From Nonomuraea turcica (GTDB lineage: Bacteria > Actinomycetota > Actinomycetes > Streptosporangiales > Streptosporangiaceae): a DNA stretch of 64,000 nt. The notes under the pieces are model-generated. The model saw only the letters and a program-made list of their open reading frames with translations, made no database searches and was not told the DNA's origin. Shown here piece after piece: positions 15,062 to 23,593 of the stretch; the first letter of the stretch is position 1, and the number at the start of each line of letters is the position of its first letter. The stretch is from the NCBI RefSeq assembly GCF_030718205.1, contig NZ_JAUZQF010000012.1, positions 309,031 through 373,030 on the forward strand. The letters are read 5' to 3'. A program made the translations under genes and the position numbers.

Positions 15062-17826
15062 GGGACTCAGGCGGCAGGGGGCAGGGTCCCGGCCGCGGCG
15101 CTGGCGGCGCCGGCTCTCAAGGAGGGCCAGGCGCCGCTCGTCGTACGCCGGGCGGCCCGGGACGGGCAGGGCGCCAAGGGGGCCCTGCCCGTTCTGACGG
15201 GGACCGTTCTGACGGGGCGGGCAGCCCGGCGCCGCCGGAGAACCCGCCGCGCCGGCCACGCAAGCGGCCCGATCCCCTGGACCTGCCGTTCGGGCACGAC
15301 GACGACGCTCGCGGGCGTCCCCCGCAGGACCCGGCTGACACTCCGGGAGAGTCCGGCGGCGCCCGCCGCTCCGACGCCGACCGCCCCCGTCCGGGTGGCT
15401 CCGACCGGAGCCGGCAGGACCGCGCGGACCGTTCCGGGGCCGACCGTTCGAGGGCCGACCGTTCCAGGAACGACCGTTCCAGGAACGACAGGCCTGCGCG
15501 CGTCCGACGGGACGACGATCGCCTCCGCGCCCAGGACGATGGCAGCCGCGCTCGACGCGACGGCGCCGACGACGACGCAGGCGTCCGCAGGCGTCCGCGC
15601 GACGACGCCGACCCCGCGAAGGGCCGCGTCGCTCAGGGCCGCGACGGCGGCGACCGTCCACGGCGTCCCTCCCCAGGGCGGGACGACCGGCTCCGGGGCC
15701 GCGTTCAAGGGCGGGACGAGCGCGTGCGCGGGGACGGCGGCCCGTCCGACGCCGCGGCGCGCGGTCCCCAGGCGCGCCGGTCCCGGCAGGGCGACGGTCC
15801 GCGGAGCCGGTCCCCGCAGGACGACGGCCTCCGGCAGCGGGAGCGGCGTGAGGACGACCTGCGGGGTCGCGACAGGCGTGAGGACGACCTGCGGGGCCGT
15901 GACAGGCGTGAGGACGACCTGCGGGGCCGTGACAGGCATGGAGACGGGCCGCTGCGCCGGGCGCAGACCGGGGGTTCCCGGTCCGAGCAGGTGCGGGGCC
16001 GTGAGCGGGTGGCGGCGCGTCGCGGCGGAGACGTGCCGCCACCCCGAGGACCCCGGCGGCCCCCCACGCCGCCGCGCCCGCCCAGGCCGCCGCTTGTGCT
16101 GCGGCTGGGCAGCCCGCGCAGGCGCATCAACATCGGCCTCATCGGCATGACGTTCGTGCTGTCGATCTTCGCGGGCCGGCTGATCCAGATGCAGGGCCTG
16201 GACTCCAAGGTCTACGAGGCCGCCGCCGCGGATCAGCGCCAGCACACCGAGACCATCCCCGCCAAGCGCGGCTCGATCACCGACGTCAACGGCCACGACC
16301 TGGCCGTGACCATCGAGGCCCGAGAGCTGTCGATCGACCCGTCCAAGATCAGCGCCGACGTGCGCGGGAAGATCGCCACGATCCTGGCCAGGCAGCTCGG
16401 CAAGAGCGAGCAGGACATCGCTGCCAAACTGGCCAGAACGGACACCCGCTACCAGCGCCTGGCGACCGACGTCGACCCCGTCGTGGCCACCCGCCTGCTG
16501 CAGGCGGGCGTGCCGGCGCTGTCGGCCAAGAAGACCTACCGCAGGCTCTACCCGGCGGGCGATCTCGCGGGCAGCCTCATCGGCTTCGTCGGGGACGAGG
16601 GCACCGGCCTGGCCGGCCTCGAGCGGACCAAGAACACGCTCCTGGGCGGCCGCGACGGCGAGCAGCGGGTGGAGACCGGCCGCGACGGCCAGCGCATTCC
16701 GATGACCAGCAGCCAGCGCACCGCCCCCGAGGACGGCCGGGACATCCGGCTGACCATCGACCGCGACATCCAGTGGGCCGCCCAGAAGTCGATCGGCGAG
16801 CAGGTCCAGAAGGCCGGCGCGGACAGCGGCACCGTGATCGTCATGGACGTCCGGACGGCCCAGATCATCGCCATGGCCAACGCCCCCGAGCTCGACCTGA
16901 ACAACTGGCGCAAGGCCCCCCAGTCCAGCCAGATCAACAAGGCCGCCGCCGACGTGTTCGAGCCCGGCAGCACCAACAAGGTGATCACCGCCGCCGCCGC
17001 GCTCGAGGCCCGTGCGGTGTCCCCCGGCACCGTGTTCCATGTGCCCGACCGGATCAGGTGCGCCGACCAGGTCCTGCGTGACGCCCATGCGCACAAGGCG
17101 GAGTCGATGACGTTCCGCCAGGCCATGGCCCAGTCCAGCAACGTGGCCACGATCATGGCCGCGCGGAAGGTCGGCAGCGCGCGCCTGTACCAGATGCTGA
17201 AGGCCTTCGGCTTCGGCGCCGAGCCGGGCGGCGGCGTGCCGGGCGCCGAGGCCGGCCTGCTGCCCGACTACAGGAAATGGTCCGGCAGCCAGAGCTGCAC
17301 CGTCGCCTACGGTCAGGGTGTGTCGGTGACGGCGTTGCAGATGGCCAGCGTGTACCAGACCATCGCCAACGGCGGCGTCAAGGTCGAGCCGCAGATCGTC
17401 GCGGGGACCACGGACGGCGAGGGGAGGTTCGTGCCCGCTTCCGCTGGTAAGCAGACCAGAGTGGTGAGCGAGACGACGGCCAAAGAGATCACGACGATGC
17501 TGGAGGGCGCGGTGGGCGAGGAGGGCACCGGCCAGCTGGCCGCCATTCCCGGCTACCGGGTGGCGGGCAAGACCGGCACGGCCAACCGCTACGACGCCGA
17601 GCTCGGCCGCTACGACGGCTACACTGCCTCCTTCGCCGGGTTCAGCCCGGCGGACAAGCCCAGGCTGGTGGTGCTGTCGGTGCTGCAGAACCCGAAGAAC
17701 GGCCACTTCGGCGGGCAGCTGGCGGCCCCCGTGTTCAAGGATGTGATGACGTTCGCCATCAAGAGCAAGAAGATTCCTCCCACAGGCTCCGTCGTGCCGC
17801 CGGTGCGTACGGGCGCCGGACAGTGA
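15058..17826 (+). CDS. ftsI: Septal transpeptidase FtsI (class B PBP) with a very long N-terminal extension
   Basis: A 922-residue class B penicillin-binding protein that cross-links septal peptidoglycan together with FtsW. Its active-site motifs are intact: STNK at 638-641 (catalytic S638), SSN at 693-695 and KTG at 838-840. A single membrane segment lies near residues 356-376, then a pedestal domain and the transpeptidase domain. Family members are usually about 600-750 residues; here about 350 residues of Arg/Asp/Gly/Pro-rich, probably disordered cytoplasmic sequence precede the membrane helix. That stretch includes three exact-length REDDLRGRDR-like decapeptide repeats. The GTG overlaps the ftsL stop by four bases, so the extension seems genuinely translated, although a later start cannot be excluded. 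Confidence 0.93.
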   Translation: MRDSGGRGQGPGRGAGGAGSQGGPGAARRTPGGPGRAGRQGGPARSDGDRSDGAGSPAPPENPPRRPRKRPDPLDLPFGHDDDARGRPPQDPADTPGESGGARRSDADRPRPGGSDRSRQDRADRSGADRSRADRSRNDRSRNDRPARVRRDDDRLRAQDDGSRARRDGADDDAGVRRRPRDDADPAKGRVAQGRDGGDRPRRPSPGRDDRLRGRVQGRDERVRGDGGPSDAAARGPQARRSRQGDGPRSRSPQDDGLRQRERREDDLRGRDRREDDLRGRDRREDDLRGRDRHGDGPLRRAQTGGSRSEQVRGRERVAARRGGDVPPPRGPRRPPTPPRPPRPPLVLRLGSPRRRINIGLIGMTFVLSIFAGRLIQMQGLDSKVYEAAAADQRQHTETIPAKRGSITDVNGHDLAVTIEARELSIDPSKISADVRGKIATILARQLGKSEQDIAAKLARTDTRYQRLATDVDPVVATRLLQAGVPALSAKKTYRRLYPAGDLAGSLIGFVGDEGTGLAGLERTKNTLLGGRDGEQRVETGRDGQRIPMTSSQRTAPEDGRDIRLTIDRDIQWAAQKSIGEQVQKAGADSGTVIVMDVRTAQIIAMANAPELDLNNWRKAPQSSQINKAAADVFEPGSTNKVITAAAALEARAVSPGTVFHVPDRIRCADQVLRDAHAHKAESMTFRQAMAQSSNVATIMAARKVGSARLYQMLKAFGFGAEPGGGVPGAEAGLLPDYRKWSGSQSCTVAYGQGVSVTALQMASVYQTIANGGVKVEPQIVAGTTDGEGRFVPASAGKQTRVVSETTAKEITTMLEGAVGEEGTGQLAAIPGYRVAGKTGTANRYDAELGRYDGYTASFAGFSPADKPRLVVLSVLQNPKNGHFGGQLAAPVFKDVMTFAIKSKKIPPTGSVVPPVRTGAGQ
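15847..15936 (+). repeat. 30-bp tandem repeat inside ftsI
   Basis: Three consecutive 30-base units (15847-15876, 15877-15906, 15907-15936) are nearly identical and a degenerate fourth follows. Each encodes one decapeptide of the REDDLRGRDR type, in frame. The period is a multiple of three, so unit gain or loss would leave the frame intact. Confidence 0.9.
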
Positions 17827-17848
17827 CCAGGGAAGGTACGCTGCCGCC

Positions 17849-19399
17849 GTGCGTCCCCCGTCGTCTATGCGTCCCACGACCAGCCCGCCCCGCCCGCTGA
17901 CCGGGCTCGCGACCATGCTCGATGCCGATTCGGGCACCTCGCGCTCGCGACACGCCGCCCTGACCGGCGTCACCATCGACTCCCGCGACGCCAGACGCGG
18001 GGATCTCTACGTCGCGCTGCCCGGCAGCCGCGCCCACGGCGCCGCGTTCGCCGCCGAGGCGATGGCCGGCGGCGCGGTGGCCATCCTCACCGACAAGGAG
18101 GGGCGCGACGCGGCCGTCGCCACCGGGCTTCCCGTCCTGATCGTGCCCGACCCGCGGGCCCTGCTCGGGCAGATCTCCAGCTGGGTCTACGGGCAGCCGG
18201 CCCATGACATCCAGATCCTCGGTGTGACCGGCACCAGCGGCAAGTCCACCACCACGTTCATGCTGGAGGCGGGCCTGCGGGCCGCCGGGCACCGGACGGG
18301 CCTGGTGGGCGGCGTCGAGATCCGCGCGGGCGACCTGCGCTTCCAGCCGACGCTGACCACGCCGGAGGCGTCGGTGCTGCACGGCCTGTTCGCGCTCATG
18401 CGTGAGGAGGGCGTCGGCGCGGCCGCCATGGAGGTCTCCAGCCACGCGCTCGCCCTCGGCAGGATCGACGGCGTCTACTACGACGTGGCCCTGTTCACCA
18501 ACCTGTCCCAGGACCACCTCGACTTCCACAAGGACTTCGAGGACTACTTCGCCACCAAGGTGCGATTGTTCCAGCCGGAGCTGAGCCGCGTCGGCGTCAC
18601 CAACATCGACGACCGCTACGGTCGTGAGCTGCTGGACCTGGCGAAGGTCCCGATGACGACGTTCTCGGCGCAGGGCGACCCGGAGGCCGCGTGGCGGGCG
18701 CTGGAGGTCAGGCTCGGCGCGGACGGCAGCGCGTTCCGCGTGGTCGGCCCGGGCGGCGTCGAGGCCGACGCGCAGATCGCGTTGCCGGGGCCGTTCAACG
18801 TCGCCAACGCGCTCGGCGCCATCGTCACCTTGGTCGAGGCCGGGGTGCCGCTGCAGACGGCGGTGCACGGCGTCGGCACGCTCATCGGCGTGCCCGGGCG
18901 CATGCAGCGCGTCACGACCGGCGAGGACGAGTTCCAGGCGATCGTGGACTACTCACACAAACCCGGCGCCGTGGAGTCGGTGCTGCGGTCCCTGCGTACC
19001 GTCACCGCGGGCCGGCTCGTGATCGTGCTCGGTTGCGGTGGCGACCGCGATAAGGGCAAACGGCCCATCATGGGCGAGATCTCCGCACAGTTGGCAGATG
19101 TGGCCATTTTCACGAGCGACAATCCCCGTTCCGAGGATCCGCTCGCCATCCTCGCGACGATGATGGAGGGAGCGCTCCGCGTTCCGCAGCACGACCGCGC
19201 TCATGTGATCATTGAGCCCGATCGCGCGGCCGCCATCGGCCTGGCGATCGCCGGCGCCGGGCGCGGCGACGTGATCGTCGTGGCAGGCAAGGGTCACGAG
19301 CAGGGTCAGTACATGTCAGGCGAGGTGATCCCCTTCGACGACCGGGAGGTGGTCGCCGAGGCGATCGACGCACGCAAGGAAAGCAGGAAGCACCAATGA
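17849..19399 (+). CDS. murE: UDP-MurNAc-tripeptide synthetase, meso-DAP type
   Basis: A 516-residue Mur ligase that adds the third stem-peptide residue to UDP-MurNAc-L-Ala-D-Glu using ATP in the cytoplasm. The P-loop is GVTGTSGKSTTT. The substrate-recognition motif near the C-terminus reads DNPRSEDP, the form associated with meso-diaminopimelate rather than lysine, which indicates a DAP-type wall. Other family blocks (TTPEASVLHG, AMEVSSHAL, DYSHKPGAVE, LGCGGDRDKGKR) are present. The GTG at 17849 follows GGAAGG. The stop overlaps the murF ATG as ATGA. Confidence 0.96.
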   Translation: MRPPSSMRPTTSPPRPLTGLATMLDADSGTSRSRHAALTGVTIDSRDARRGDLYVALPGSRAHGAAFAAEAMAGGAVAILTDKEGRDAAVATGLPVLIVPDPRALLGQISSWVYGQPAHDIQILGVTGTSGKSTTTFMLEAGLRAAGHRTGLVGGVEIRAGDLRFQPTLTTPEASVLHGLFALMREEGVGAAAMEVSSHALALGRIDGVYYDVALFTNLSQDHLDFHKDFEDYFATKVRLFQPELSRVGVTNIDDRYGRELLDLAKVPMTTFSAQGDPEAAWRALEVRLGADGSAFRVVGPGGVEADAQIALPGPFNVANALGAIVTLVEAGVPLQTAVHGVGTLIGVPGRMQRVTTGEDEFQAIVDYSHKPGAVESVLRSLRTVTAGRLVIVLGCGGDRDKGKRPIMGEISAQLADVAIFTSDNPRSEDPLAILATMMEGALRVPQHDRAHVIIEPDRAAAIGLAIAGAGRGDVIVVAGKGHEQGQYMSGEVIPFDDREVVAEAIDARKESRKHQ

Positions 19400-21165
19400 T
19401 CCCGTTGCCTCTGGCCAGGATCGCCGAGATAACCTCGGGCGCCCTGTCGGGCATGGCCGATCCCCGCGCAGTGGTGCGCGGGCCCGTCGTGATCGACTCG
19501 CGGGCCGTAGAACCGGGATCGCTGTTCGTCGCCTTCAGAGGCGCGCGGGTCGACGGTCACGACTACGCCGCGCAGGCGATCCGGGCCGGAGCCGTCGCCG
19601 TCCTGGCCACCCGCCCGGTCGACGCGCCCGCGGTGATCGTGCCGGACGCCGCCGTCGCGCTGGCCGAGCTGGCCGCCGCCCAGGTCGCCGCGCTGCCCGA
19701 CGCCACCGTGATCGGCGTGACCGGGTCGGCCGGCAAGACCAGCACCAAGGACCTGCTGGCCCGGCTGACCGCCCGGATCGGGCCCACCATCGCGCCGGTC
19801 GGCAGCTTCAACAACGAGCTCGGCCACCCGCTGACGGTGCTGCGCGCCGACGCCGGCACCCGGTTCATGGTGCTGGAGCTGGCCGCGCGCAACCTCGGCC
19901 ACATCAAGGACCTGACCCGCATCGCGCCGCCGAAGATCGGCGTGGTGCTCAACGTCGGCACCGCGCACCTCGGCGTGTTCGGCGGCAAGGAGGCCATCGC
20001 CAAGGCCAAGGGCGAGCTGGTGGAGGCGCTGCCGCGCACCGGCGTGGCCGTGCTCAACGCCGACGACCCCTACGTGCGGGAGATGGCCGCGCGCACCGAC
20101 GCGCGGGTCACCTACTTCGGGCGGGGCGAGGACGCGGCGATCCGGGCCGAAGATGTCGTCGTGGACGTCCGCGGGCGGGCCTCCTTCACGCTGCGCACCC
20201 CGTCGGGGGCCGCGCACGTGTCGCTGAAGCTGTACGGGGCGCACGCGGTCGACAACGCGCTGGCGGCCGCGGCGGCCGGATACGAGCTCGGGCTGCCCGT
20301 CGCCACGATCGCCGCGGAGCTGTCCGAGGCCACGCCGCGCAGCCGGTGGCGGATGGAGGTCACGGACCGGGCCGACGGGGTGATCGTGGTCAACGACGCC
20401 TACAACGCCAACCCGGACTCCATGCGCGCCGCCTTCGAGGCGTTCGAGGTGCTGGGGCGGGGGCGGCGGCGCTTCGCCGTCATCGCGGCGCTGCGGGAGC
20501 TGGGCGACGAAGGGCCCGCGCTGAACGCCGAGCTCGGCCGCATGGCCGGGGGCGCCGGCCTGACGGGCCTCATCGTGGCGGGCCCGGACGCCGAACCGGT
20601 CCTGCAGGGCGCCCACGCCGCAGCCCACGCGCCCGCACCAGGCGCCCCGCACACCCCCGGGCCCCACGCCCCAGCCGCGCAGCACGCCCCGGGGCCCCAC
20701 CCCCCGGCCGCGCAGCACGCCCCCGGGCCCCACCCCCCGGCCGCACAGCACGCCCCGGGGCCCCAGGCCCCAGCCGCACAGCACGCTTCCGGCCCTCAGG
20801 GGCCGGCCTGGCCTGCGCCGGTGATACCGCCGCAGGGCGCGCCGGTGCCCGGTCCGCAGGACGACGCCCCGCAGGGGTGGCAGGCGCCCGACGCCGGTGT
20901 GCCCCAGGGCCGGCAGGGACCTGAGGCCGGTGGAGCGCCGGCCGCGGGCGGGCCGTACGCCGGCGGGCCGCCGACCGTCGGTGGGCCGCCCGGAGGCGGG
21001 GGAGCGGCGCATCCGACGCGGATCGTGCACGTTCCCGACGCCGAGGCCGCGGCGGCCGAGCTGAACCAGTGGCTGCGCCCCGGGGACGCCGTGCTGATCA
21101 AGGGTCCGCGGGCGATGGGCCTGGAGCGGACGGCCGAGCTCCTGCTCGGAGGTGCCGCCCAGTGA
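19396..21165 (+). CDS. murF: UDP-MurNAc-pentapeptide synthetase with low-complexity insertion
   Basis: A 589-residue MurF, which ligates D-Ala-D-Ala to UDP-MurNAc-tripeptide. The P-loop GVTGSAGKTSTKDLL, the FNNELGHPLTVL block and the NDAYNANPDSM motif are intact. The protein is more than 100 residues longer than usual because a Pro/Ala/Gly/His/Gln-rich segment (about residues 410-535) interrupts the C-terminal domain. It lies between LIVAGPDAEPVL and the returning fold TRIVHVPDAEAAAAEL...LIKGPRAMGLE. Part of the insertion is a four-unit 11-residue repeat. The frame is continuous and the conserved C-terminus resumes, so this is an insertion within a functional gene. The ATG overlaps the murE stop and the stop overlaps the mraY GTG. 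Confidence 0.95.
   Translation: MIPLPLARIAEITSGALSGMADPRAVVRGPVVIDSRAVEPGSLFVAFRGARVDGHDYAAQAIRAGAVAVLATRPVDAPAVIVPDAAVALAELAAAQVAALPDATVIGVTGSAGKTSTKDLLARLTARIGPTIAPVGSFNNELGHPLTVLRADAGTRFMVLELAARNLGHIKDLTRIAPPKIGVVLNVGTAHLGVFGGKEAIAKAKGELVEALPRTGVAVLNADDPYVREMAARTDARVTYFGRGEDAAIRAEDVVVDVRGRASFTLRTPSGAAHVSLKLYGAHAVDNALAAAAAGYELGLPVATIAAELSEATPRSRWRMEVTDRADGVIVVNDAYNANPDSMRAAFEAFEVLGRGRRRFAVIAALRELGDEGPALNAELGRMAGGAGLTGLIVAGPDAEPVLQGAHAAAHAPAPGAPHTPGPHAPAAQHAPGPHPPAAQHAPGPHPPAAQHAPGPQAPAAQHASGPQGPAWPAPVIPPQGAPVPGPQDDAPQGWQAPDAGVPQGRQGPEAGGAPAAGGPYAGGPPTVGGPPGGGGAAHPTRIVHVPDAEAAAAELNQWLRPGDAVLIKGPRAMGLERTAELLLGGAAQ
20662..20793 (+). repeat. 33-bp tandem repeat inside murF
   Basis: Four consecutive 33-base units (starting at 20662, 20695, 20728 and 20761) encode PHAPAAQHAPG, PHPPAAQHAPG twice, and PQAPAAQHASG. 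The period preserves the reading frame. The units are very C-rich and account for about a third of the murF insertion. Confidence 0.92.
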
Positions 21166-22220
21166 TCAACATCGTCATCGCCGGCGCGGTGGGTTTGATC
21201 ATCTCGATGCTGGGCACCCCGCTGGCGATCAGGCTGTTCTCGCGGCGCGGCTACGGCCAGCAGATCCGCGAGGAGGGCGTTCAGGCCCACCACGGCAAGC
21301 GGGGCACCCCCACCATGGGCGGCACGGTGTTCGTGCTGGCCGCCCTGTTCGCCTACGCGGCCTCCCATTTCGCCACGCTCAGCGCGCCGACCGTGTCGGG
21401 CATGCTCGTGCTGTTTCTCATGACGGGGCTCGGCGCGGTCGGGTTCCTCGACGACTTCATCAAGATCTACAAACAGCGCAGCCTCGGCCTCCGCAGCGGC
21501 GCCAAGGCGCTCGGCCAGCTCGTCGTCGGCGCCATCTTCGCCGTCCTCGTCGTACGCAACCCCAACGTCTACGGCATCACCCCCGCCGAGACCCGCGTGT
21601 CGTTCCTGCGTGACATCGGCCCGTCGATCGGCATCGTCGGCTTCACCATCTGGGTCCTCATCATGATCGTCGGGTTCTCCAACGCGGTGAACCTCACCGA
21701 CGGCCTCGACGGCCTGGCCAGCGGCGCGTCCGGGGTGGTGCTGGGCGCGTACGTGCTGATCGGCAACTGGCAGCTGCGCAACAACTGCATCGACCAGCTC
21801 GGGCCCAACTGCTACTGGGTGCGCGATCCGCTCGACCTGGCCGTGGTGGCGGCCGCCGTGCTCGGGGCGCTCATCGGTTTTCTGTGGTGGAACGCCCCGC
21901 CCGCCCGGATCTTCATGGGCGACACCGGCTCGCTGGCGCTCGGTGGCGTGCTGGCCGGACTGGCCATCGCCACCCGTACCCAGCTGCTGCTGATCATCCT
22001 CGCCGGGCTGTGCGTGATCATCACGCTGTCCGTGATCATCCAGGTCGGGTTCTTCAAGATGACCCGCAAACGGGTGTTCAGGATGGCGCCGCTGCAGCAC
22101 CACTTCGAGCTGAAGGGCTGGGCGGAGACCACGATCGTGGTCCGCTTCTGGCTGATCGCGATGTTGTGCGCGGCGCTCGGGCTCGGCCTGTTCTATGTCG
22201 AATGGATGCCCAAGCCATGA
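21162..22220 (+). CDS. mraY: Phospho-MurNAc-pentapeptide transferase
   Basis: A 352-residue polytopic membrane enzyme that transfers phospho-MurNAc-pentapeptide to undecaprenyl phosphate, giving lipid I. About ten hydrophobic segments are seen. Conserved cytoplasmic motifs are GKRGTPTMGG, the aspartate pair in FLDDFIKIYKQRSLGL, NLTDGLDGLASG, FMGDTGSLALGG and APLQHHFELKGW. The GTG at 21162 overlaps the murF stop (GTGA) and sits behind CTCGGAGGTG; the longer open frame upstream overlaps murF. The stop overlaps the murD ATG. Confidence 0.96.
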   Translation: MINIVIAGAVGLIISMLGTPLAIRLFSRRGYGQQIREEGVQAHHGKRGTPTMGGTVFVLAALFAYAASHFATLSAPTVSGMLVLFLMTGLGAVGFLDDFIKIYKQRSLGLRSGAKALGQLVVGAIFAVLVVRNPNVYGITPAETRVSFLRDIGPSIGIVGFTIWVLIMIVGFSNAVNLTDGLDGLASGASGVVLGAYVLIGNWQLRNNCIDQLGPNCYWVRDPLDLAVVAAAVLGALIGFLWWNAPPARIFMGDTGSLALGGVLAGLAIATRTQLLLIILAGLCVIITLSVIIQVGFFKMTRKRVFRMAPLQHHFELKGWAETTIVVRFWLIAMLCAALGLGLFYVEWMPKP

Positions 22221-23593
22221 GCATGACCTGCGTCGCCGGGCTCGGCGTCTCCGGCACCGCCGTGGCGAGGGTGCTGGCCGAGCGCGGCGAGCACGTCGTG
22301 GTCGTGGAGGCCAAGGCGGGGGAGCCGCAGCTCGCCGCCGCGGCCGAGCTGGCCAGGCTCGGCGTCGAGACCCGGTTCGGGGAGATGGCGCTGCCGGAGG
22401 GCGCCACCCGGCTCGTCACCACGGGCTGGGCGCCGCACCACCCGCTCATCGCCGCGGCGACGAAGGCCGGGGTCGAGGTCGTGGGCGAGGTGGAGCTGGC
22501 CTGGCGGCTGCGCCCGGCCCAGGCGGCCACGTGGCTGGCGCTGACCGGCACCAACGGCAAGACCACCGCCGTGCGCATGCTCACCTCCATCCTGCTCGCC
22601 GCCGGCCACAAGGCCCTGGCCGTGGGCAACGTGGGCGTGCCGGTCGTACGCGCCGTCGGCGAGCCGTACGACGTGCTGGCCGTCGAGTTGTCCAGCTTCC
22701 AGCTGCACTGGTCGAGCACGCTTGCCCCGCACGCCGCGGCCATCTTGAACATCGCGCCCGACCACCTCGACTGGCACGGCTCCCTGGAGGCGTACGCCGC
22801 CGCCAAGGGCCGTATCTACGAGCGCGCCGGCACCGTGATCTTCAACGCCGACGACCCCGAGGCGACCCGGCTGGCCGCGCCCTACCCGGGGGCCGTCGGG
22901 TTCACCCTCAGGGTGCCCAAGCGCGGCGAGGTCGGTGTCGTGGAGGACCTGCTGGTGGACCGGGCGTTCGTGGCCGACCCGGTGGAGGCGGCCGAGGAGC
23001 TGGCGACGCTGGAGGACGTGCGGCCGTTCGCGCCGCACAACGTGGCCAACGCCCTGGCCGCCGCCGCCCTGGCCCGCTCACTCGGCGTCCCGTCCGAGGC
23101 GGTGGCGCGCGGCCTGCGGGACTTCACGCCCGACCCGCACCGCCTGTCGCACGTCGACAGGATCGGCGACGTGGACTACGTCGACGACTCCAAGGCCACC
23201 AACCCGCACGCCGCCGCCGCGGCGCTGGCCTCGTACCCGTCGATCGTGTGGGTGGCGGGCGGCCAGCTCAAGGGCGCCGACGTCGACGATCTCGTACGCC
23301 AGGCCGCTCCCCGGCTGCGCGGCGCGGTGCTGCTCGGCGTCGATCGAGCCATGATCGCCGAAGCCGTCGCGCGACACGCCCCGAATGTCCCCGTCGTGGA
23401 CATCGCTGATCGGGACACTGGTGCGATGGACAGAGTCGTCATCGAAGCCGCCCGCCTGGCCTCGCCGGGCGACACCGTGCTGCTCTCCCCGTCGGCGGCC
23501 TCCCTGGACATGTTCGCCGGCTATCCCGCGCGAGGGGAGGCCTTCGCGCGTGCCGTACACGAGCTGAGGCGGCGACGTGAGCACGACCGCTGA
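22217..23593 (+). CDS. murD: UDP-MurNAc-L-alanine:D-glutamate ligase
   Basis: A 458-residue Mur ligase that adds D-Glu to UDP-MurNAc-L-Ala. The N-terminal Rossmann-like domain starts CVAGLGVSGTAVARVL. The ATP site is LTGTNGKTTAVRML. NIAPDHLDWHGSLEAYAAAKGRIY and the C-terminal YVDDSKATNPHAA motif are typical of MurD. The ATG at 22217 overlaps the mraY stop; alternatives at 22202 and 22223 exist. The gene runs 17 bases into ftsW. Confidence 0.95.
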   Translation: MSMTCVAGLGVSGTAVARVLAERGEHVVVVEAKAGEPQLAAAAELARLGVETRFGEMALPEGATRLVTTGWAPHHPLIAAATKAGVEVVGEVELAWRLRPAQAATWLALTGTNGKTTAVRMLTSILLAAGHKALAVGNVGVPVVRAVGEPYDVLAVELSSFQLHWSSTLAPHAAAILNIAPDHLDWHGSLEAYAAAKGRIYERAGTVIFNADDPEATRLAAPYPGAVGFTLRVPKRGEVGVVEDLLVDRAFVADPVEAAEELATLEDVRPFAPHNVANALAAAALARSLGVPSEAVARGLRDFTPDPHRLSHVDRIGDVDYVDDSKATNPHAAAAALASYPSIVWVAGGQLKGADVDDLVRQAAPRLRGAVLLGVDRAMIAEAVARHAPNVPVVDIADRDTGAMDRVVIEAARLASPGDTVLLSPSAASLDMFAGYPARGEAFARAVHELRRRREHDR

